64,000 nucleotides of DNA from Pseudomonas soli (GCF_900110655.1 NZ_FOEQ01000012.1:100889-164888); one strand, 5' to 3'. Shown: positions 1 through 13,566, numbered from the stretch's first letter. The notes: generated from the letters alone by a model not told the origin. Program-made: numbers and translations.

Positions 1-435
1 TCCGGCGAAGGCGAGGCGGGTGCCCATGGCGGCCCTACCGGTGACCTGTACGTGGTCGTCAATGTGCGCGAGCACCCGATCTTCCAGCGCGACGGCAAGC
101 ACCTCTACTGCGAAGTGCCGATCAGCTATACCGATGCCGCCCTGGGGGGCGAGCTGGAAGTGCCGACCCTCGATGGTCGCGTGAAGCTGAAGATCCCCGA
201 AGGTACCCAGACCGGCAAGCAGTTCCGCTTGCGTGGCAAGGGCGTGGCACCGGTGCGCGGTGGCGCGGCAGGCGACCTGCTGTGCCGAGTGGCGGTGGAA
301 ACGCCGGTCAACCTCAGCCGTCGCCAGCGCGAGCTGCTCGAAGAGCTGCGCGATTCGCTGGAAGGCGACAGCTCCCATTCGCCCAAGGCCAGCGGCTGGT
401 TCGAGGGTGTGAAGCGCTTCTTCGGCGATCTCTGA
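1..435 (+). CDS. dnaJ: Chaperone DnaJ, C-terminal part (5' end outside window)
   Basis: The reading frame is open from base 1 and the visible 144 residues are the C-terminal substrate-binding region of DnaJ, the Hsp40 co-chaperone that delivers unfolded proteins to DnaK and stimulates its ATPase. Recognisable stretches are GDLYVVVNVREHPIFQRDG, the LGGELEVPTLDG segment and the GDLLCRVAVETP strand. The J domain and zinc fingers lie upstream of the window. dapB begins 13 bases after the stop, so the two are probably co-transcribed, as is usual for dnaJ-dapB in pseudomonads. No frameshift is seen. Confidence 0.97.
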   Translation, partial: SGEGEAGAHGGPTGDLYVVVNVREHPIFQRDGKHLYCEVPISYTDAALGGELEVPTLDGRVKLKIPEGTQTGKQFRLRGKGVAPVRGGAAGDLLCRVAVETPVNLSRRQRELLEELRDSLEGDSSHSPKASGWFEGVKRFFGDL

Positions 436-448
436 GAAGGAACAGGCT

Positions 449-1255
449 ATGCGACGTATTGCGGTAATGGGCGCGGCGGGGCGGATGGGCAAGACCCTCG
501 TCGAGGCTGTGCAGCAGCAGGCGCCCCAGACCGGGCTGACGGCGGCGATCGATCGCCCGGACAGCTCGCTGGTCGGGGCCGATGCCGGCGAACTGGCGGC
601 CCTGGGGCGTATCGGCGTGCCGATCTGCGATGACCTGGCCAAGGTCGCCGACGAGTTCGATGTGCTGATTGACTTCACGCATCCTTCGGTGACCCTGAAG
701 AACCTGGCGTTCTGCCGCAAGGCAGGCAAGGCCATGGTCATCGGCACCACCGGTTTCACGCCGGAAGAGAAAGAGCTGCTGGCGGAGGCGGGCAAGGAAA
801 TCCCGATCGTCTTCGCCGCGAACTTCAGCGTGGGCGTGAACCTCAGCCTCAAGCTGCTGGACATGGCGGCCCGGGTGCTGGGCGATGATGTGGATATCGA
901 GATCATCGAGGCCCATCACCGGCACAAGGTCGATGCGCCGTCGGGGACCGCGCTGCGCATGGGTGAAGTGGTTGCCAATGCGCTGGGGCGTGACCTGCAG
1001 GAAGTGGCGGTTTATGGGCGCGAAGGCCAGACCGGTGCTCGTGATCGCAAGACCATCGGTTTCGCCACCGTGCGTGCCGGTGATGTGGTCGGTGACCACA
1101 CTGTACTGTTCGCCGCCGAAGGCGAGCGCCTGGAGATCACCCACAAGGCCTCCAGCCGCATGACGTTCGCCAAGGGCGCCGTGCGCGCTGCGCTGTGGCT
1201 GGAAGGGCGCGAGCCTGGCCTGTACGACATGCAAGACGTGCTCGAACTGCGTTGA
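449..1255 (+). CDS. dapB: 4-hydroxy-tetrahydrodipicolinate reductase
   Basis: 268-residue NAD(P)H-dependent reductase of the diaminopimelate branch, giving tetrahydrodipicolinate for lysine and peptidoglycan. The N-terminal dinucleotide-binding loop GAAGRMGK (about residues 8-15) and the family signature EAHHRHKVDAPSGTA (about residues 154-168), which carries the catalytic His and Lys, are both intact. The length matches the family (about 270). A GAAGGAA-type ribosome-binding site precedes the ATG. It follows dnaJ closely and is separated from carA by a 226-base regulatory gap. Confidence 0.97.
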   Translation: MRRIAVMGAAGRMGKTLVEAVQQQAPQTGLTAAIDRPDSSLVGADAGELAALGRIGVPICDDLAKVADEFDVLIDFTHPSVTLKNLAFCRKAGKAMVIGTTGFTPEEKELLAEAGKEIPIVFAANFSVGVNLSLKLLDMAARVLGDDVDIEIIEAHHRHKVDAPSGTALRMGEVVANALGRDLQEVAVYGREGQTGARDRKTIGFATVRAGDVVGDHTVLFAAEGERLEITHKASSRMTFAKGAVRAALWLEGREPGLYDMQDVLELR

Positions 1256-1261
1256 TGCCGT

Positions 1262-1280
1262 GGGGCTGCCTGGCAGCCCC
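1262..1280 (+). terminator. Hairpin just after dapB
   Basis: GGGGCTG and CAGCCCC flank a 5-base loop immediately after the dapB stop. Only TTGTCGC follows, so the U-tract is poor. It may act as a weak terminator or an mRNA 3'-end stabiliser. Confidence 0.45.
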
Positions 1281-1396
1281 TTGTCGCATTGGTGTGTTTT
1301 AGAGACACATCTACGGTAGACCGAAAACGCACTTTTCTGTAAGCTACAGCTTTAGTGTGTCCACTAAAAGCGCGCAGCGAATTGAATTCAGCACTT

Positions 1397-1436
1397 AAAA
1401 GCGGGGTGACGTGTCCATACGTCACTCCGCTTTTTT
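1397..1436 (+). terminator. Strong intrinsic terminator / attenuator in the carA leader
   Basis: A 16-bp stem (AAAAGCGGGGTGACGT paired with ACGTCACTCCGCTTTT, one G-U pair) with a 6-base loop runs into TTTTTT. It ends about 45 bases before the carA start. It could simply end dapB transcription, or it could be an attenuator if the carA promoter lies between 1281 and 1390. carAB operons of pseudomonads are known to respond to pyrimidines and arginine, so attenuation is plausible but not shown here. Confidence 0.75.
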
Positions 1437-1481
1437 GCAACCTGCGATCGCCCTTTCATGCTTGATTTACGGGAGGTCTTC

Positions 1482-2618
1482 TTGACAAAGCCAGCCATAC
1501 TCGCCCTTGCCGACGGCAGTATTTTTCGCGGTGAAGCCATTGGTGCCGACGGTCAGACCGTTGGTGAGGTGGTATTCAACACCGCTATGACCGGCTACCA
1601 GGAAATCCTTACAGACCCTTCCTACTCGCAGCAAATCGTCACCCTGACCTACCCGCACATCGGCAATACCGGCACTACCCCGGAAGACGCCGAATCCAAC
1701 CGCGTCTGGTCCGCCGGCCTGGTCATCCGCGACCTGCCGCTGCTGGCCAGCAACTGGCGCAATACCCAGTCGCTGCCTGAGTACCTCAAGGCCAACAACG
1801 TTGTCGCCATCGCCGGTATCGATACCCGTCGCCTGACCCGTATCCTGCGTGAAAAGGGCGCCCAGAACGGCTGCATCCTCGCCGGTGACAACATCACCGA
1901 AGAGCAGGCCATCGCCGCTGCCCGTGCCTTCCCGGGCCTGAAGGGCATGGACCTGGCCAAGGTCGTTTCCACCAAGGAGCGCTACGAGTGGCGTTCCAGC
2001 GTGTGGGAACTGAAGTCCGACAGCCACCCGACCATCGACGCTGCCGACCTGCCTTACCACGTGGTTGCCTTTGACTACGGCGTCAAGCTGAACATCCTGC
2101 GCATGCTGGTCGCGCGTGGTTGCCGCGTGACCGTGGTGCCAGCCCAGACCCCGGCCAGCGAAGTGCTCGCGCTCAACCCCGATGGTGTGTTCCTGTCCAA
2201 CGGCCCTGGTGATCCGGAGCCATGCGACTACGCCATCCAGGCGATCAAGGAAATCCTCGAAACCGAGATTCCGGTCTTCGGCATCTGCCTCGGCCACCAG
2301 CTGCTGGCCCTGGCCTCCGGCGCCAAGACCGTGAAGATGGGCCATGGCCACCACGGTGCCAACCACCCGGTCCAGGACCTGGACACCGGCGTGGTCATGA
2401 TCACCAGCCAGAACCACGGCTTTGCCGTCGACGAAGCCACCTTGCCGGCTAACGTACGCGCCATTCACAAGTCGCTGTTCGACGGCACCCTGCAGGGTAT
2501 CGAGCGCACCGACAAGAGCGCGTTCAGCTTCCAGGGCCACCCTGAAGCGAGCCCGGGCCCGACCGATGTCGCGCCACTGTTCGATCGTTTCACCGATGCC
2601 ATGGCCAAGCGCCGCTGA
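1482..2618 (+). CDS. carA: Carbamoyl-phosphate synthase small (glutaminase) subunit
   Basis: 378-residue amidotransferase subunit that hydrolyses glutamine and channels ammonia to CarB for carbamoyl phosphate, used in arginine and pyrimidine synthesis. The class-I glutaminase domain shows the nucleophile elbow FGICLGHQLLAL with its Cys and the later GHPEASPGP carrying the catalytic His and Glu. The start is taken as TTG at 1482, six bases after GGGAGG, giving MTKPAILALADG; an ATG at 1458 in the same frame has no ribosome-binding site and adds a non-conserved extension. carB follows after 105 bases. Confidence 0.96.
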   Translation: MTKPAILALADGSIFRGEAIGADGQTVGEVVFNTAMTGYQEILTDPSYSQQIVTLTYPHIGNTGTTPEDAESNRVWSAGLVIRDLPLLASNWRNTQSLPEYLKANNVVAIAGIDTRRLTRILREKGAQNGCILAGDNITEEQAIAAARAFPGLKGMDLAKVVSTKERYEWRSSVWELKSDSHPTIDAADLPYHVVAFDYGVKLNILRMLVARGCRVTVVPAQTPASEVLALNPDGVFLSNGPGDPEPCDYAIQAIKEILETEIPVFGICLGHQLLALASGAKTVKMGHGHHGANHPVQDLDTGVVMITSQNHGFAVDEATLPANVRAIHKSLFDGTLQGIERTDKSAFSFQGHPEASPGPTDVAPLFDRFTDAMAKRR

Positions 2619-2723
2619 GCATCCTGCTTCAAGGCCCCGGGCCGGCTTGTGCCGCGCCCGGAAGCGCCTGACCCAGATTGTTCAAAGCGGCTTGCCGACT
2701 GACCCCGGATTTGAGTGACCACC

Positions 2724-5941
<3,218 letters not shown>

Positions 5942-5945
<4 letters not shown>

Positions 5946-6424
5946 GCATTACCAAGTACCCGATGACCGTCCAGGGCGCTCGCGCCCTGGAAGAAGAGCA
6001 TCTGTTCCTGAGCAAGACCGAGCGCCCGCGCCTGAGCCAGGCTATCGGTGAGGCCCGCGAGCTGGGCGATCTCAAGGAAAACGCCGAATACCATGCCGCC
6101 CGTGAGGAGCAGGGCATGGTCGAGGCGCGTATTCGCGATATCGAAGGCCGCCTGCAGAACTCGGTGGTGATCGACGTGACCACCATTGCCCACACCGGCA
6201 AGGTCATCTTCGGCACCACTGTCGATCTGGAGAACACTGAAACCGGCGATCAGGTGACCTACCAGATCGTTGGCGAAGATGAAGCCGACGTGAAGAAAGG
6301 CAAGCTTTCCAGCGGTGCACCTATCGCCCGTGCCATCATTGGCAAGGAAGAAGGTGACACGGTGGTCGTGAAGACGCCGAACGGTACGGTCGAGTACGAG
6401 ATTGTCGAAGTCAAGCACATCTGA
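5942..6424 (+). CDS. greA: Transcription elongation factor GreA
   Basis: 160-residue factor that enters the RNA polymerase secondary channel and stimulates cleavage of backtracked RNA. The N-terminal coiled coil ends in the acidic tip GDLKENAEYHAA (about residues 41-52) with the Asp and Glu that position catalytic Mg2+. The C-terminal FKBP-like globular domain is complete. The start overlaps the carB stop by four bases, fitting a carAB-greA operon. A later ATG at 5963 (MTVQGARAL) is a possible alternative start, matching the shorter N-termini of some homologues. Confidence 0.96.
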
Positions 6425-6452
6425 CCGGCGCCTGCGGGCGCCATCCCTCGAG

Positions 6453-6851
6453 GTGATCCTCTGGCAGCTGGCCCAGGTTTTCTGGGTCGGCGGCCTGTGG
6501 GTGTTCCACGTGGGGCTGGTGCCTGCGCTGAAAGTCAGTGGCCTGGCGCCGTTGCTGGTGCACGACATTGCTGCACAGATCGACCGTTGGTTGATCGGCG
6601 TGGCAATGCTCGGGCTGTTGACCCAGCTGGCGGTATTGGCGAGGGTGGATGGCCTGGCGGCCTGGTGGCGGCAATTTCGCGGCCAGATGCTGTTGCTCGG
6701 TTTTGCTGCCTGCGTCAGCTACTACACTCTGCGCTACGGGATCTCCGTGGGCGAACGCTGGCAGATGTTCTGCTTTTTGGTGCTGGGTTTTTCCGGCATC
6801 GTGCTGGTGGCCCAGCCGGTTCCGGTCAGGGCGCGCAAGGCGCGCCACTGA
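6453..6851 (+). CDS. Small integral membrane protein (DUF4149/TMEM205-like)
   Basis: About 132 residues with four hydrophobic segments (near residues 3-25, 45-62, 77-94 and 103-120) and a basic tail, consistent with a four-helix inner-membrane protein. The pattern WQLAQVFWVGGLWVFH at the start resembles DUF4149/TMEM205-type proteins of unknown function. I chose the GTG at 6453 because the in-frame ATG at 6402 lies inside greA and lacks a ribosome-binding site; the start remains uncertain. It is the last gene of the carAB-greA run and converges with yhbY 12 bases later. Confidence 0.75.
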   Translation: MILWQLAQVFWVGGLWVFHVGLVPALKVSGLAPLLVHDIAAQIDRWLIGVAMLGLLTQLAVLARVDGLAAWWRQFRGQMLLLGFAACVSYYTLRYGISVGERWQMFCFLVLGFSGIVLVAQPVPVRARKARH

Positions 6852-6863
6852 TCGGCGCCACCG

Positions 6864-7172
6864 TTACTTGAAGCGGTGGATGTTGGACAGCTGCTTGTTC
6901 GGCTGTGGATTCTTGCGGTAGATCAGCGCCTTCTTGCCGATGGTCTGCACCAGCTCGGCGCGGCCGACCTTGCACAATTCGGCGATCGCGGCGGCGCGCT
7001 CTTCACGGTCTTCCGAACGGATTTCGACCTTGATCAGCTCGTGATCGGCCAGGGCGCGTTCCAGTTCGGCGGCGACGCCTTCGTTCACACCGTTGCCAGC
7101 AACGATCAGGACCGGCTTCAGGTCATGACCAATGGACTTGTATTGCTTCTTCTGCTCGTTATTGAGCGGCAT
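6864..7172 (-). CDS. yhbY: YhbY-family (CRM domain) RNA-binding protein
   Basis: 102 residues forming a single CRM domain, the fold shared with plant chloroplast splicing factors. The GxxG-type RNA-binding loop is GNGV and the conserved LIKVEIRSEDREER helix-strand follows. YhbY associates with pre-50S ribosomal particles in E. coli. The start MPLNNEQKKQYKSIG is chosen; a longer frame reaching 7247 is not conserved. It is divergent from rlmE, another 50S assembly factor, with about 100 bases between them. Confidence 0.93.
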   Translation of the reverse strand: MPLNNEQKKQYKSIGHDLKPVLIVAGNGVNEGVAAELERALADHELIKVEIRSEDREERAAAIAELCKVGRAELVQTIGKKALIYRKNPQPNKQLSNIHRFK

Positions 7173-7274
7173 AATCTGACCCTTTTCGTCTGATTCTGTA
7201 AAATTGACGGGCATTTTACCCGAGGGCCGCTGGCTCCGCCCAGTCAAACACGACGCATATCATCGAGGTGCCCC

Positions 7275-7901
7275 GTGGTACAACGTTCCAAAAGCAGCGC
7301 AAACTGGCTGCGAGAGCATTTCAACGATCCTTTTGTGAAACAGGCGCAGAAGGATGGCTACCGCTCGCGTGCGAGCTACAAACTGCTGGAGATCCAGGAA
7401 AAAGACCGTCTGATCCGCCCCGGCATGAGCGTGATCGACCTCGGCGCAGCGCCAGGTGGCTGGTCGCAGGTGACCAGTCGTCTGATTGGTGGCCAAGGGC
7501 GGTTGATCGCCTCGGACATCCTGGAAATGGACTCGATCCCGGACGTTACCTTCATCCAGGGCGACTTTACCCAGGACGAAGTGTTGCAGCAGATCCTGCA
7601 GGCGGTCGGTGATTCGCACGTAGACCTTGTGATTTCCGATATGGCCCCCAATATGAGTGGTACGCCCGCGGTGGACATGCCGCGTGCCATGTTCCTCTGT
7701 GAACTGGCCCTGGATCTGGCTACCCGCGTGCTCAAGCCCGGCGGGGATTTCCTGATCAAGATCTTCCAGGGCGAGGGTTTCGACATGTACCTGAAGGACG
7801 TGCGCAGCAAGTTCGACAAGGTGCAGATGCGCAAGCCGTCGTCCTCGCGGGATCGCTCCCGCGAACAGTACCTGTTGGGCAAGGGTTTCAAGGGAGCGTG
7901 A
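7275..7901 (+). CDS. rlmE: 23S rRNA 2'-O-ribose U2552 methyltransferase
   Basis: 208-residue SAM-dependent methyltransferase (FtsJ/RrmJ) that modifies U2552 in the ribosomal A loop late in 50S assembly. Visible are the SAM-binding motif DLGAAPGGWSQ (about residues 55-65), SDMAPNMSG with the catalytic Asp, and GGDFLIKIFQGEG with a catalytic Lys; Lys36 (SYKLLEIQ) completes the K-D-K set. The GTG start sits behind GAGGTG. It lies upstream of ftsH, the same order as in E. coli. Confidence 0.97.
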   Translation: MVQRSKSSANWLREHFNDPFVKQAQKDGYRSRASYKLLEIQEKDRLIRPGMSVIDLGAAPGGWSQVTSRLIGGQGRLIASDILEMDSIPDVTFIQGDFTQDEVLQQILQAVGDSHVDLVISDMAPNMSGTPAVDMPRAMFLCELALDLATRVLKPGGDFLIKIFQGEGFDMYLKDVRSKFDKVQMRKPSSSRDRSREQYLLGKGFKGA

Positions 7902-8095
7902 AAGGCGTGCTGCGGGGTTGCCGATAGTTATTTCCAATCGGCGGCTCCGTCTGGATCGTCCGAACTTCGTGTAGTCTAGCTTTCACAAAGGGTTACAGAC
8001 GGTGCCTGCGGATGCGTGGGTAATGTAGTAAGTTAGGGCGATGAATATCATGCGAGGCACGGCTGCGTCGTGCGCCGGCCTCAGAGGGTAGCGAA

Positions 8096-10012
<1,917 letters not shown>

Positions 10013-10020
10013 GGGTTTCT

Positions 10021-10872
10021 ATGACCTCACAGCAGTACCCGACCCGGTTGCCTTGCGGCAACCGGGTTCTTGATTTGTCCCGTACCCATGTCATGGGTAT
10101 CCTCAATGTCACCCCAGACTCGTTCTCCGATGGTGGGCGCTTCAGTCAGCGCGATGCGGCTCTGCGTCATGCCGAGGAGATGGTGGCGGCCGGAGCGACC
10201 CTGATCGACGTGGGGGGCGAATCCACCCGCCCGGGTGCCCGCGCCGTTTCGCCTACCGAGGAGCTGGAGCGTGTGGCGCCGATTGTCGAGGCGATCAACA
10301 GCCGGCTCGACGTGGTCATTTCGGTCGATACCTCGACACCTGCTGTCATGCGCGAATCCGCGCGCCTCGGTGCTGGCTTGATCAATGACGTGCGCGCCCT
10401 GGAGCGCGACGGTGCGCTTGATGCGGCGGCGGATACCGGCTTGCCGGTGTGTCTCATGCACATGCGTGGCGAGCCGGGCAACATGCAGGACAATCCACAG
10501 TACGAAGATGTGACAGCCGATGTTACGCGCTATCTTGAACAGCGTATGGCCGCCTGTGCGGCGGCGGGCATCGGGGCTGAGCGCATCATCCTCGATCCGG
10601 GGTTCGGCTTTGCCAAGACCCTCGAGCACAACCTCAGCCTTTTCAAACACATGGAAGCACTCTATCGCCTCGGCAGGCCGCTACTGGTAGGTGTCTCGCG
10701 CAAGAGCATGATCGGCCTCGCGCTGGGCCGCCCCGTCGGTGAGCGCCTGTACGGTAGCCTGGCGCTGGCGGCATTGGCCATGACCAAGGGTGCGAGCATC
10801 CTGCGGGTGCATGACGTGGCGGAAACCGTCGACGTGGTGCGCATGATCGCGGCCGTGCAGAGCGCCGAATAA
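10021..10872 (+). CDS. folP: Dihydropteroate synthase
   Basis: 283-residue TIM-barrel enzyme that joins para-aminobenzoate to 6-hydroxymethyl-dihydropterin diphosphate in folate synthesis; it is the target of sulfonamides. Motifs are GILNVTPDSFSDGG (pterin diphosphate loop), DVGGESTRPGA and the later LDPGFGFAKT. Its start lies 8 bases after the ftsH stop and glmM follows after 16 bases, so ftsH-folP-glmM look like one operon. The pterin supplier folK is elsewhere in this window (35943-36422). Confidence 0.97.
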   Translation: MTSQQYPTRLPCGNRVLDLSRTHVMGILNVTPDSFSDGGRFSQRDAALRHAEEMVAAGATLIDVGGESTRPGARAVSPTEELERVAPIVEAINSRLDVVISVDTSTPAVMRESARLGAGLINDVRALERDGALDAAADTGLPVCLMHMRGEPGNMQDNPQYEDVTADVTRYLEQRMAACAAAGIGAERIILDPGFGFAKTLEHNLSLFKHMEALYRLGRPLLVGVSRKSMIGLALGRPVGERLYGSLALAALAMTKGASILRVHDVAETVDVVRMIAAVQSAE

Positions 10873-10888
10873 GAACATTGGAGTCACT

Positions 10889-12229
10889 ATGAGCAGAAAA
10901 TACTTTGGTACCGATGGTATCCGTGGTCGCGTTGGCCAGTTCCCCATCACCCCGGACTTCATGCTGAAACTCGGCTGGGCGGCGGGCATGGCCTTCCGCA
11001 AGCAAGGCAATTGCCGTGTGCTGGTGGGCAAGGACACCCGTATCTCGGGCTATATGTTCGAATCCGCGCTGGAGGCCGGACTGTCTGCGGCCGGCGCCGA
11101 CGTGATGCTGCTCGGGCCGATGCCGACGCCTGCCATCGCCTACCTGACCCGCACCTTCCATGCCGAAGCGGGTATCGTCATCAGTGCTTCGCACAATCCG
11201 CATGATGACAACGGCATCAAGTTCTTCTCCGGTGCCGGTACCAAGCTGCCGGACGAAGTCGAGCTGATGATCGAGGAACTGCTCGACCAGCCGATGACCG
11301 TCGTCGAGTCCAGCAAGCTGGGCAAGGTTTCGCGCATCAACGACGCGGCGGGGCGCTACATCGAGTTCTGCAAGAGCAGCGTGCCCAGCAGCACCAGTTT
11401 CGAAGGCCTCAAGATCGTGGTGGACTGCGCGCATGGTGCCACCTACAAGGTGGCGCCGAGTGTGTTCCGTGAGCTGGGTGCCGACGTTACCGTGCTCCAC
11501 GCCGCACCGGATGGTCTGAACATCAACGAAAACTGCGGTTCGACCCATATCGAGTCGCTGCAGGCGGCGGTGCTGGTCGGACATGCGGACATCGGCATCG
11601 CCTTCGACGGCGACGGTGACCGTGTGTTGATGGTCGATCATACCGGCACCATCGTCGATGGCGACGAGCTGCTGTTCATCATCGGTCGCGACATGCAGGA
11701 GCGCGGCAAGCTGCAAGGCGGCGTGGTCGGAACGCTGATGAGCAACCTGGGTCTGGAGTTGGCGTTCAAGGAGCTTGATATTCCGTTCGTGCGCGCCAAG
11801 GTTGGTGATCGCTACGTGATGGCCGAGCTGCTCGAACGCGAATGGCTGCTGGGTGGTGAAAATTCCGGGCATGTCGTCTGCGGCAGCCACACCACCACGG
11901 GAGATGCGATCATCGCCGCGCTGCAAGTGCTGATGGCGCTCAAGCGCCGTGGCGAGAACCTCGCCCAGGCCCGCCAGGCGGTGCGCAAGTGCCCGCAGGT
12001 GCTGATCAACGTGCGCTTTGCCGCGGGCAAGAGCGATCCCCTGGAAAACCCGTTGGTCAAAGAGGCCAGCGCCAAGGCGACCGAGGCCATGGCCGGTCGC
12101 GGTCGAGTGCTGCTGCGCAAGTCCGGTACCGAGCCGTTGGTGCGGGTGATGGTCGAAGGTGATGACGAAACCCAGGTGCGCGGCCATGCCGAGGCCCTGG
12201 CCAAGCTCGTTGAAGAAGTTTGTGCCTGA
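10889..12229 (+). CDS. glmM: Phosphoglucosamine mutase
   Basis: 446-residue alpha-D-phosphohexomutase that converts glucosamine-6-phosphate to glucosamine-1-phosphate for UDP-GlcNAc, hence peptidoglycan and LPS. The phosphoserine loop is ISASHNPHDDNGIK with Ser101 as the phosphorylated residue. The metal loop FDGDGDRVLMVD and the C-terminal phosphate-binding RKSGTEPLVRVM are intact. The length is normal. A GGAG ribosome-binding site precedes the ATG. Confidence 0.97.
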   Translation: MSRKYFGTDGIRGRVGQFPITPDFMLKLGWAAGMAFRKQGNCRVLVGKDTRISGYMFESALEAGLSAAGADVMLLGPMPTPAIAYLTRTFHAEAGIVISASHNPHDDNGIKFFSGAGTKLPDEVELMIEELLDQPMTVVESSKLGKVSRINDAAGRYIEFCKSSVPSSTSFEGLKIVVDCAHGATYKVAPSVFRELGADVTVLHAAPDGLNINENCGSTHIESLQAAVLVGHADIGIAFDGDGDRVLMVDHTGTIVDGDELLFIIGRDMQERGKLQGGVVGTLMSNLGLELAFKELDIPFVRAKVGDRYVMAELLEREWLLGGENSGHVVCGSHTTTGDAIIAALQVLMALKRRGENLAQARQAVRKCPQVLINVRFAAGKSDPLENPLVKEASAKATEAMAGRGRVLLRKSGTEPLVRVMVEGDDETQVRGHAEALAKLVEEVCA

Positions 12230-12236
12230 AAGAGGC

Positions 12237-12265
12237 TTGCCAGCGCAGATCGGGTTGGGTAAGAT
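12237..12265 (+). promoter_or_regulatory. Sigma-70 promoter of tpiA
   Basis: TTGCCA, a 17-base spacer, then TAAGAT, placing the transcription start about 25 bases before the tpiA ATG. A 9-bp inverted repeat (GCGCAGATC at 12243-12251 and GATCTGCGC at 12263-12271) overlaps the spacer and -10 box and could be an operator. Confidence 0.6.
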
Positions 12266-12295
12266 CTGCGCCCACTTTGACCGACGAGGTAAAGC

Positions 12296-13051
12296 ATGCG
12301 TCGCCCCATGGTAGCTGGTAACTGGAAGATGCACGGTACCCGCGCCAGCGTCGCTGAGCTGACTCAGGGGTTGGGCAAAATGCTCATTCCCGACGGTATC
12401 GAAGTCGCGGTGTTTCCACCGGCCCTGTTCATCAATGAAGTTGTTGATGGGCTGAAAGGCAAGGGGATCATCGTTGGAGCACAGAATTCTGCGGTACAGC
12501 CCGAACAGGGTGCACTGACCGGTGAAGTTGCACCGAGTCAGTTGTCAGAAGTCGGTTGCAAGTTGGTGTTGATCGGCCATTCGGAGCGTCGCCAAATTAT
12601 CGGTGAAAGCGACGAAGTGCTGAATCAAAAGTTTGCAGCCGCACAGAAAAGTGGTTTGACGCCAGTGCTCTGTGTAGGGGAAACTCTCGCCGAGCGTGAA
12701 GCAGGCAAGACGCTAGAAGTTGTAGGGCGTCAACTAAGCAGTGTAATCGACGTGTTCGGTATCGCCGCTTTTGCCAATGCAGTAATTGCCTATGAGCCTG
12801 TTTGGGCCATTGGTACAGGTTTGACGGCCTCGCCCCAGCAAGCCCAGGATGTGCATGCAGCCATCCGCAAGCAGTTGGCGGAAAAGGACGCCGAAGTTGC
12901 CCGCAAGGTGCGGCTTCTCTACGGCGGCAGCGTGAAGGCGGCTAATGCGGCCGAACTGTTCGGCATGCCGGATATCGATGGGGGGCTCATTGGTGGAGCG
13001 TCCCTGAATGCAGACGAATTCGGTGCAATTTGTCGCGCCGCAGGAAACTGA
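12296..13051 (+). CDS. tpiA: Triosephosphate isomerase
   Basis: 251-residue TIM barrel that interconverts dihydroxyacetone phosphate and glyceraldehyde-3-phosphate. Catalytic residues are Lys11 (NWKMHG), His95 (IGHSERR) and Glu167 (AYEPVWAIGTG); the phosphate-gripping GGSV and the C-terminal IGGASL are present. Codon choice is visibly more AT-rich at third positions (GTT, GAA, CAA, AAA) than in neighbours such as glmM. secG starts three bases after the stop. Confidence 0.97.
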   Translation: MRRPMVAGNWKMHGTRASVAELTQGLGKMLIPDGIEVAVFPPALFINEVVDGLKGKGIIVGAQNSAVQPEQGALTGEVAPSQLSEVGCKLVLIGHSERRQIIGESDEVLNQKFAAAQKSGLTPVLCVGETLAEREAGKTLEVVGRQLSSVIDVFGIAAFANAVIAYEPVWAIGTGLTASPQQAQDVHAAIRKQLAEKDAEVARKVRLLYGGSVKAANAAELFGMPDIDGGLIGGASLNADEFGAICRAAGN

Positions 13052-13054
13052 AAA

Positions 13055-13447
13055 ATGCTGGAAACAGTCGTAGTTGTTTTTCATCTGTTGGCAGCACTGT
13101 CACTGGTAGTCATGGTGCTGCTGCAACAGGGTAAAGGTGCGGAAGCAGGTGCATCTTTCGGCGCAGGTGCTTCAAATACTGTGTTCGGAAGTCAAGGTTC
13201 CGCTACCTTTTTGAGTAAAGTTACTGCTATACTTGCTGCCACTTTCTTTTTGACTGCACTTGGGTTAGGATACTTCGCCAAGCAGCAAGCACACCAGCTG
13301 ACTCAAGCCGGTTTGCCAGATCCAGCAGTGCTGGAAGTCAAAGAGCCAAAGCCGGCAGTCAATGATGATGTACCGGTGCTCCAGCAGCAGAAGAGCGAAA
13401 CCACCAACTCTGGTGATGTACCTCCTCCAGCCAAAGAGCAGCAGTAA
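13055..13447 (+). CDS. secG: Preprotein translocase subunit SecG
   Basis: 130-residue inner-membrane protein of the SecYEG channel. There are two transmembrane helices (about residues 3-22 and 52-72) joined by the conserved glycine-rich loop LLQQGKGAEAGASFGAG. The C-terminal tail is hydrophilic and rich in Pro, Lys and Gln, longer than in E. coli (110 residues) but normal for pseudomonads. It is tightly linked to tpiA and is followed 20 bases later by tRNA-Leu. Confidence 0.96.
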   Translation: MLETVVVVFHLLAALSLVVMVLLQQGKGAEAGASFGAGASNTVFGSQGSATFLSKVTAILAATFFLTALGLGYFAKQQAHQLTQAGLPDPAVLEVKEPKPAVNDDVPVLQQQKSETTNSGDVPPPAKEQQ

Positions 13448-13467
13448 CGGGTTTCAAATGTAGTATT

Positions 13468-13553
13468 GCCGAGGTGGTGGAATTGGTAGACACGCAACCT
13501 TGAGGTGGTTGTGCCCATAGGGTGTAGGGGTTCGAGTCCCCTTCTCGGTACCA
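13468..13553 (+). tRNA. tRNA-Leu (anticodon GAG)
   Basis: 86 bases with encoded CCA. The acceptor 5' strand GCCGAGG pairs with TCTCGGT, followed by discriminator A. The anticodon stem CAACC/GGTTG encloses TTGAGGT with GAG at 13502-13504, reading CUC/CUU leucine codons. A long class-II variable arm (about GCCCATAGGGTG) and the TTCGAGT T-loop are present. Confidence 0.96.
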
Positions 13554-13566
13554 ATTGAAGCATGAG

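Noticed and set aside
1406..1467. GTG-started short ORF overlapping the carA leader terminator, as a leader peptide
   Set aside because: Its start lies inside the hairpin stem and it has no convincing ribosome-binding site; kept only as a possibility for 5' mapping.
6402..6452. Longer start for the DUF4149-like protein inside greA
   Set aside because: No ribosome-binding site and the added residues are the out-of-frame end of greA.
12243..12271. Inverted repeat GCGCAGATC/GATCTGCGC as a glmM terminator
   Set aside because: No U-tract and it overlaps the tpiA promoter, so an operator or chance is likelier.
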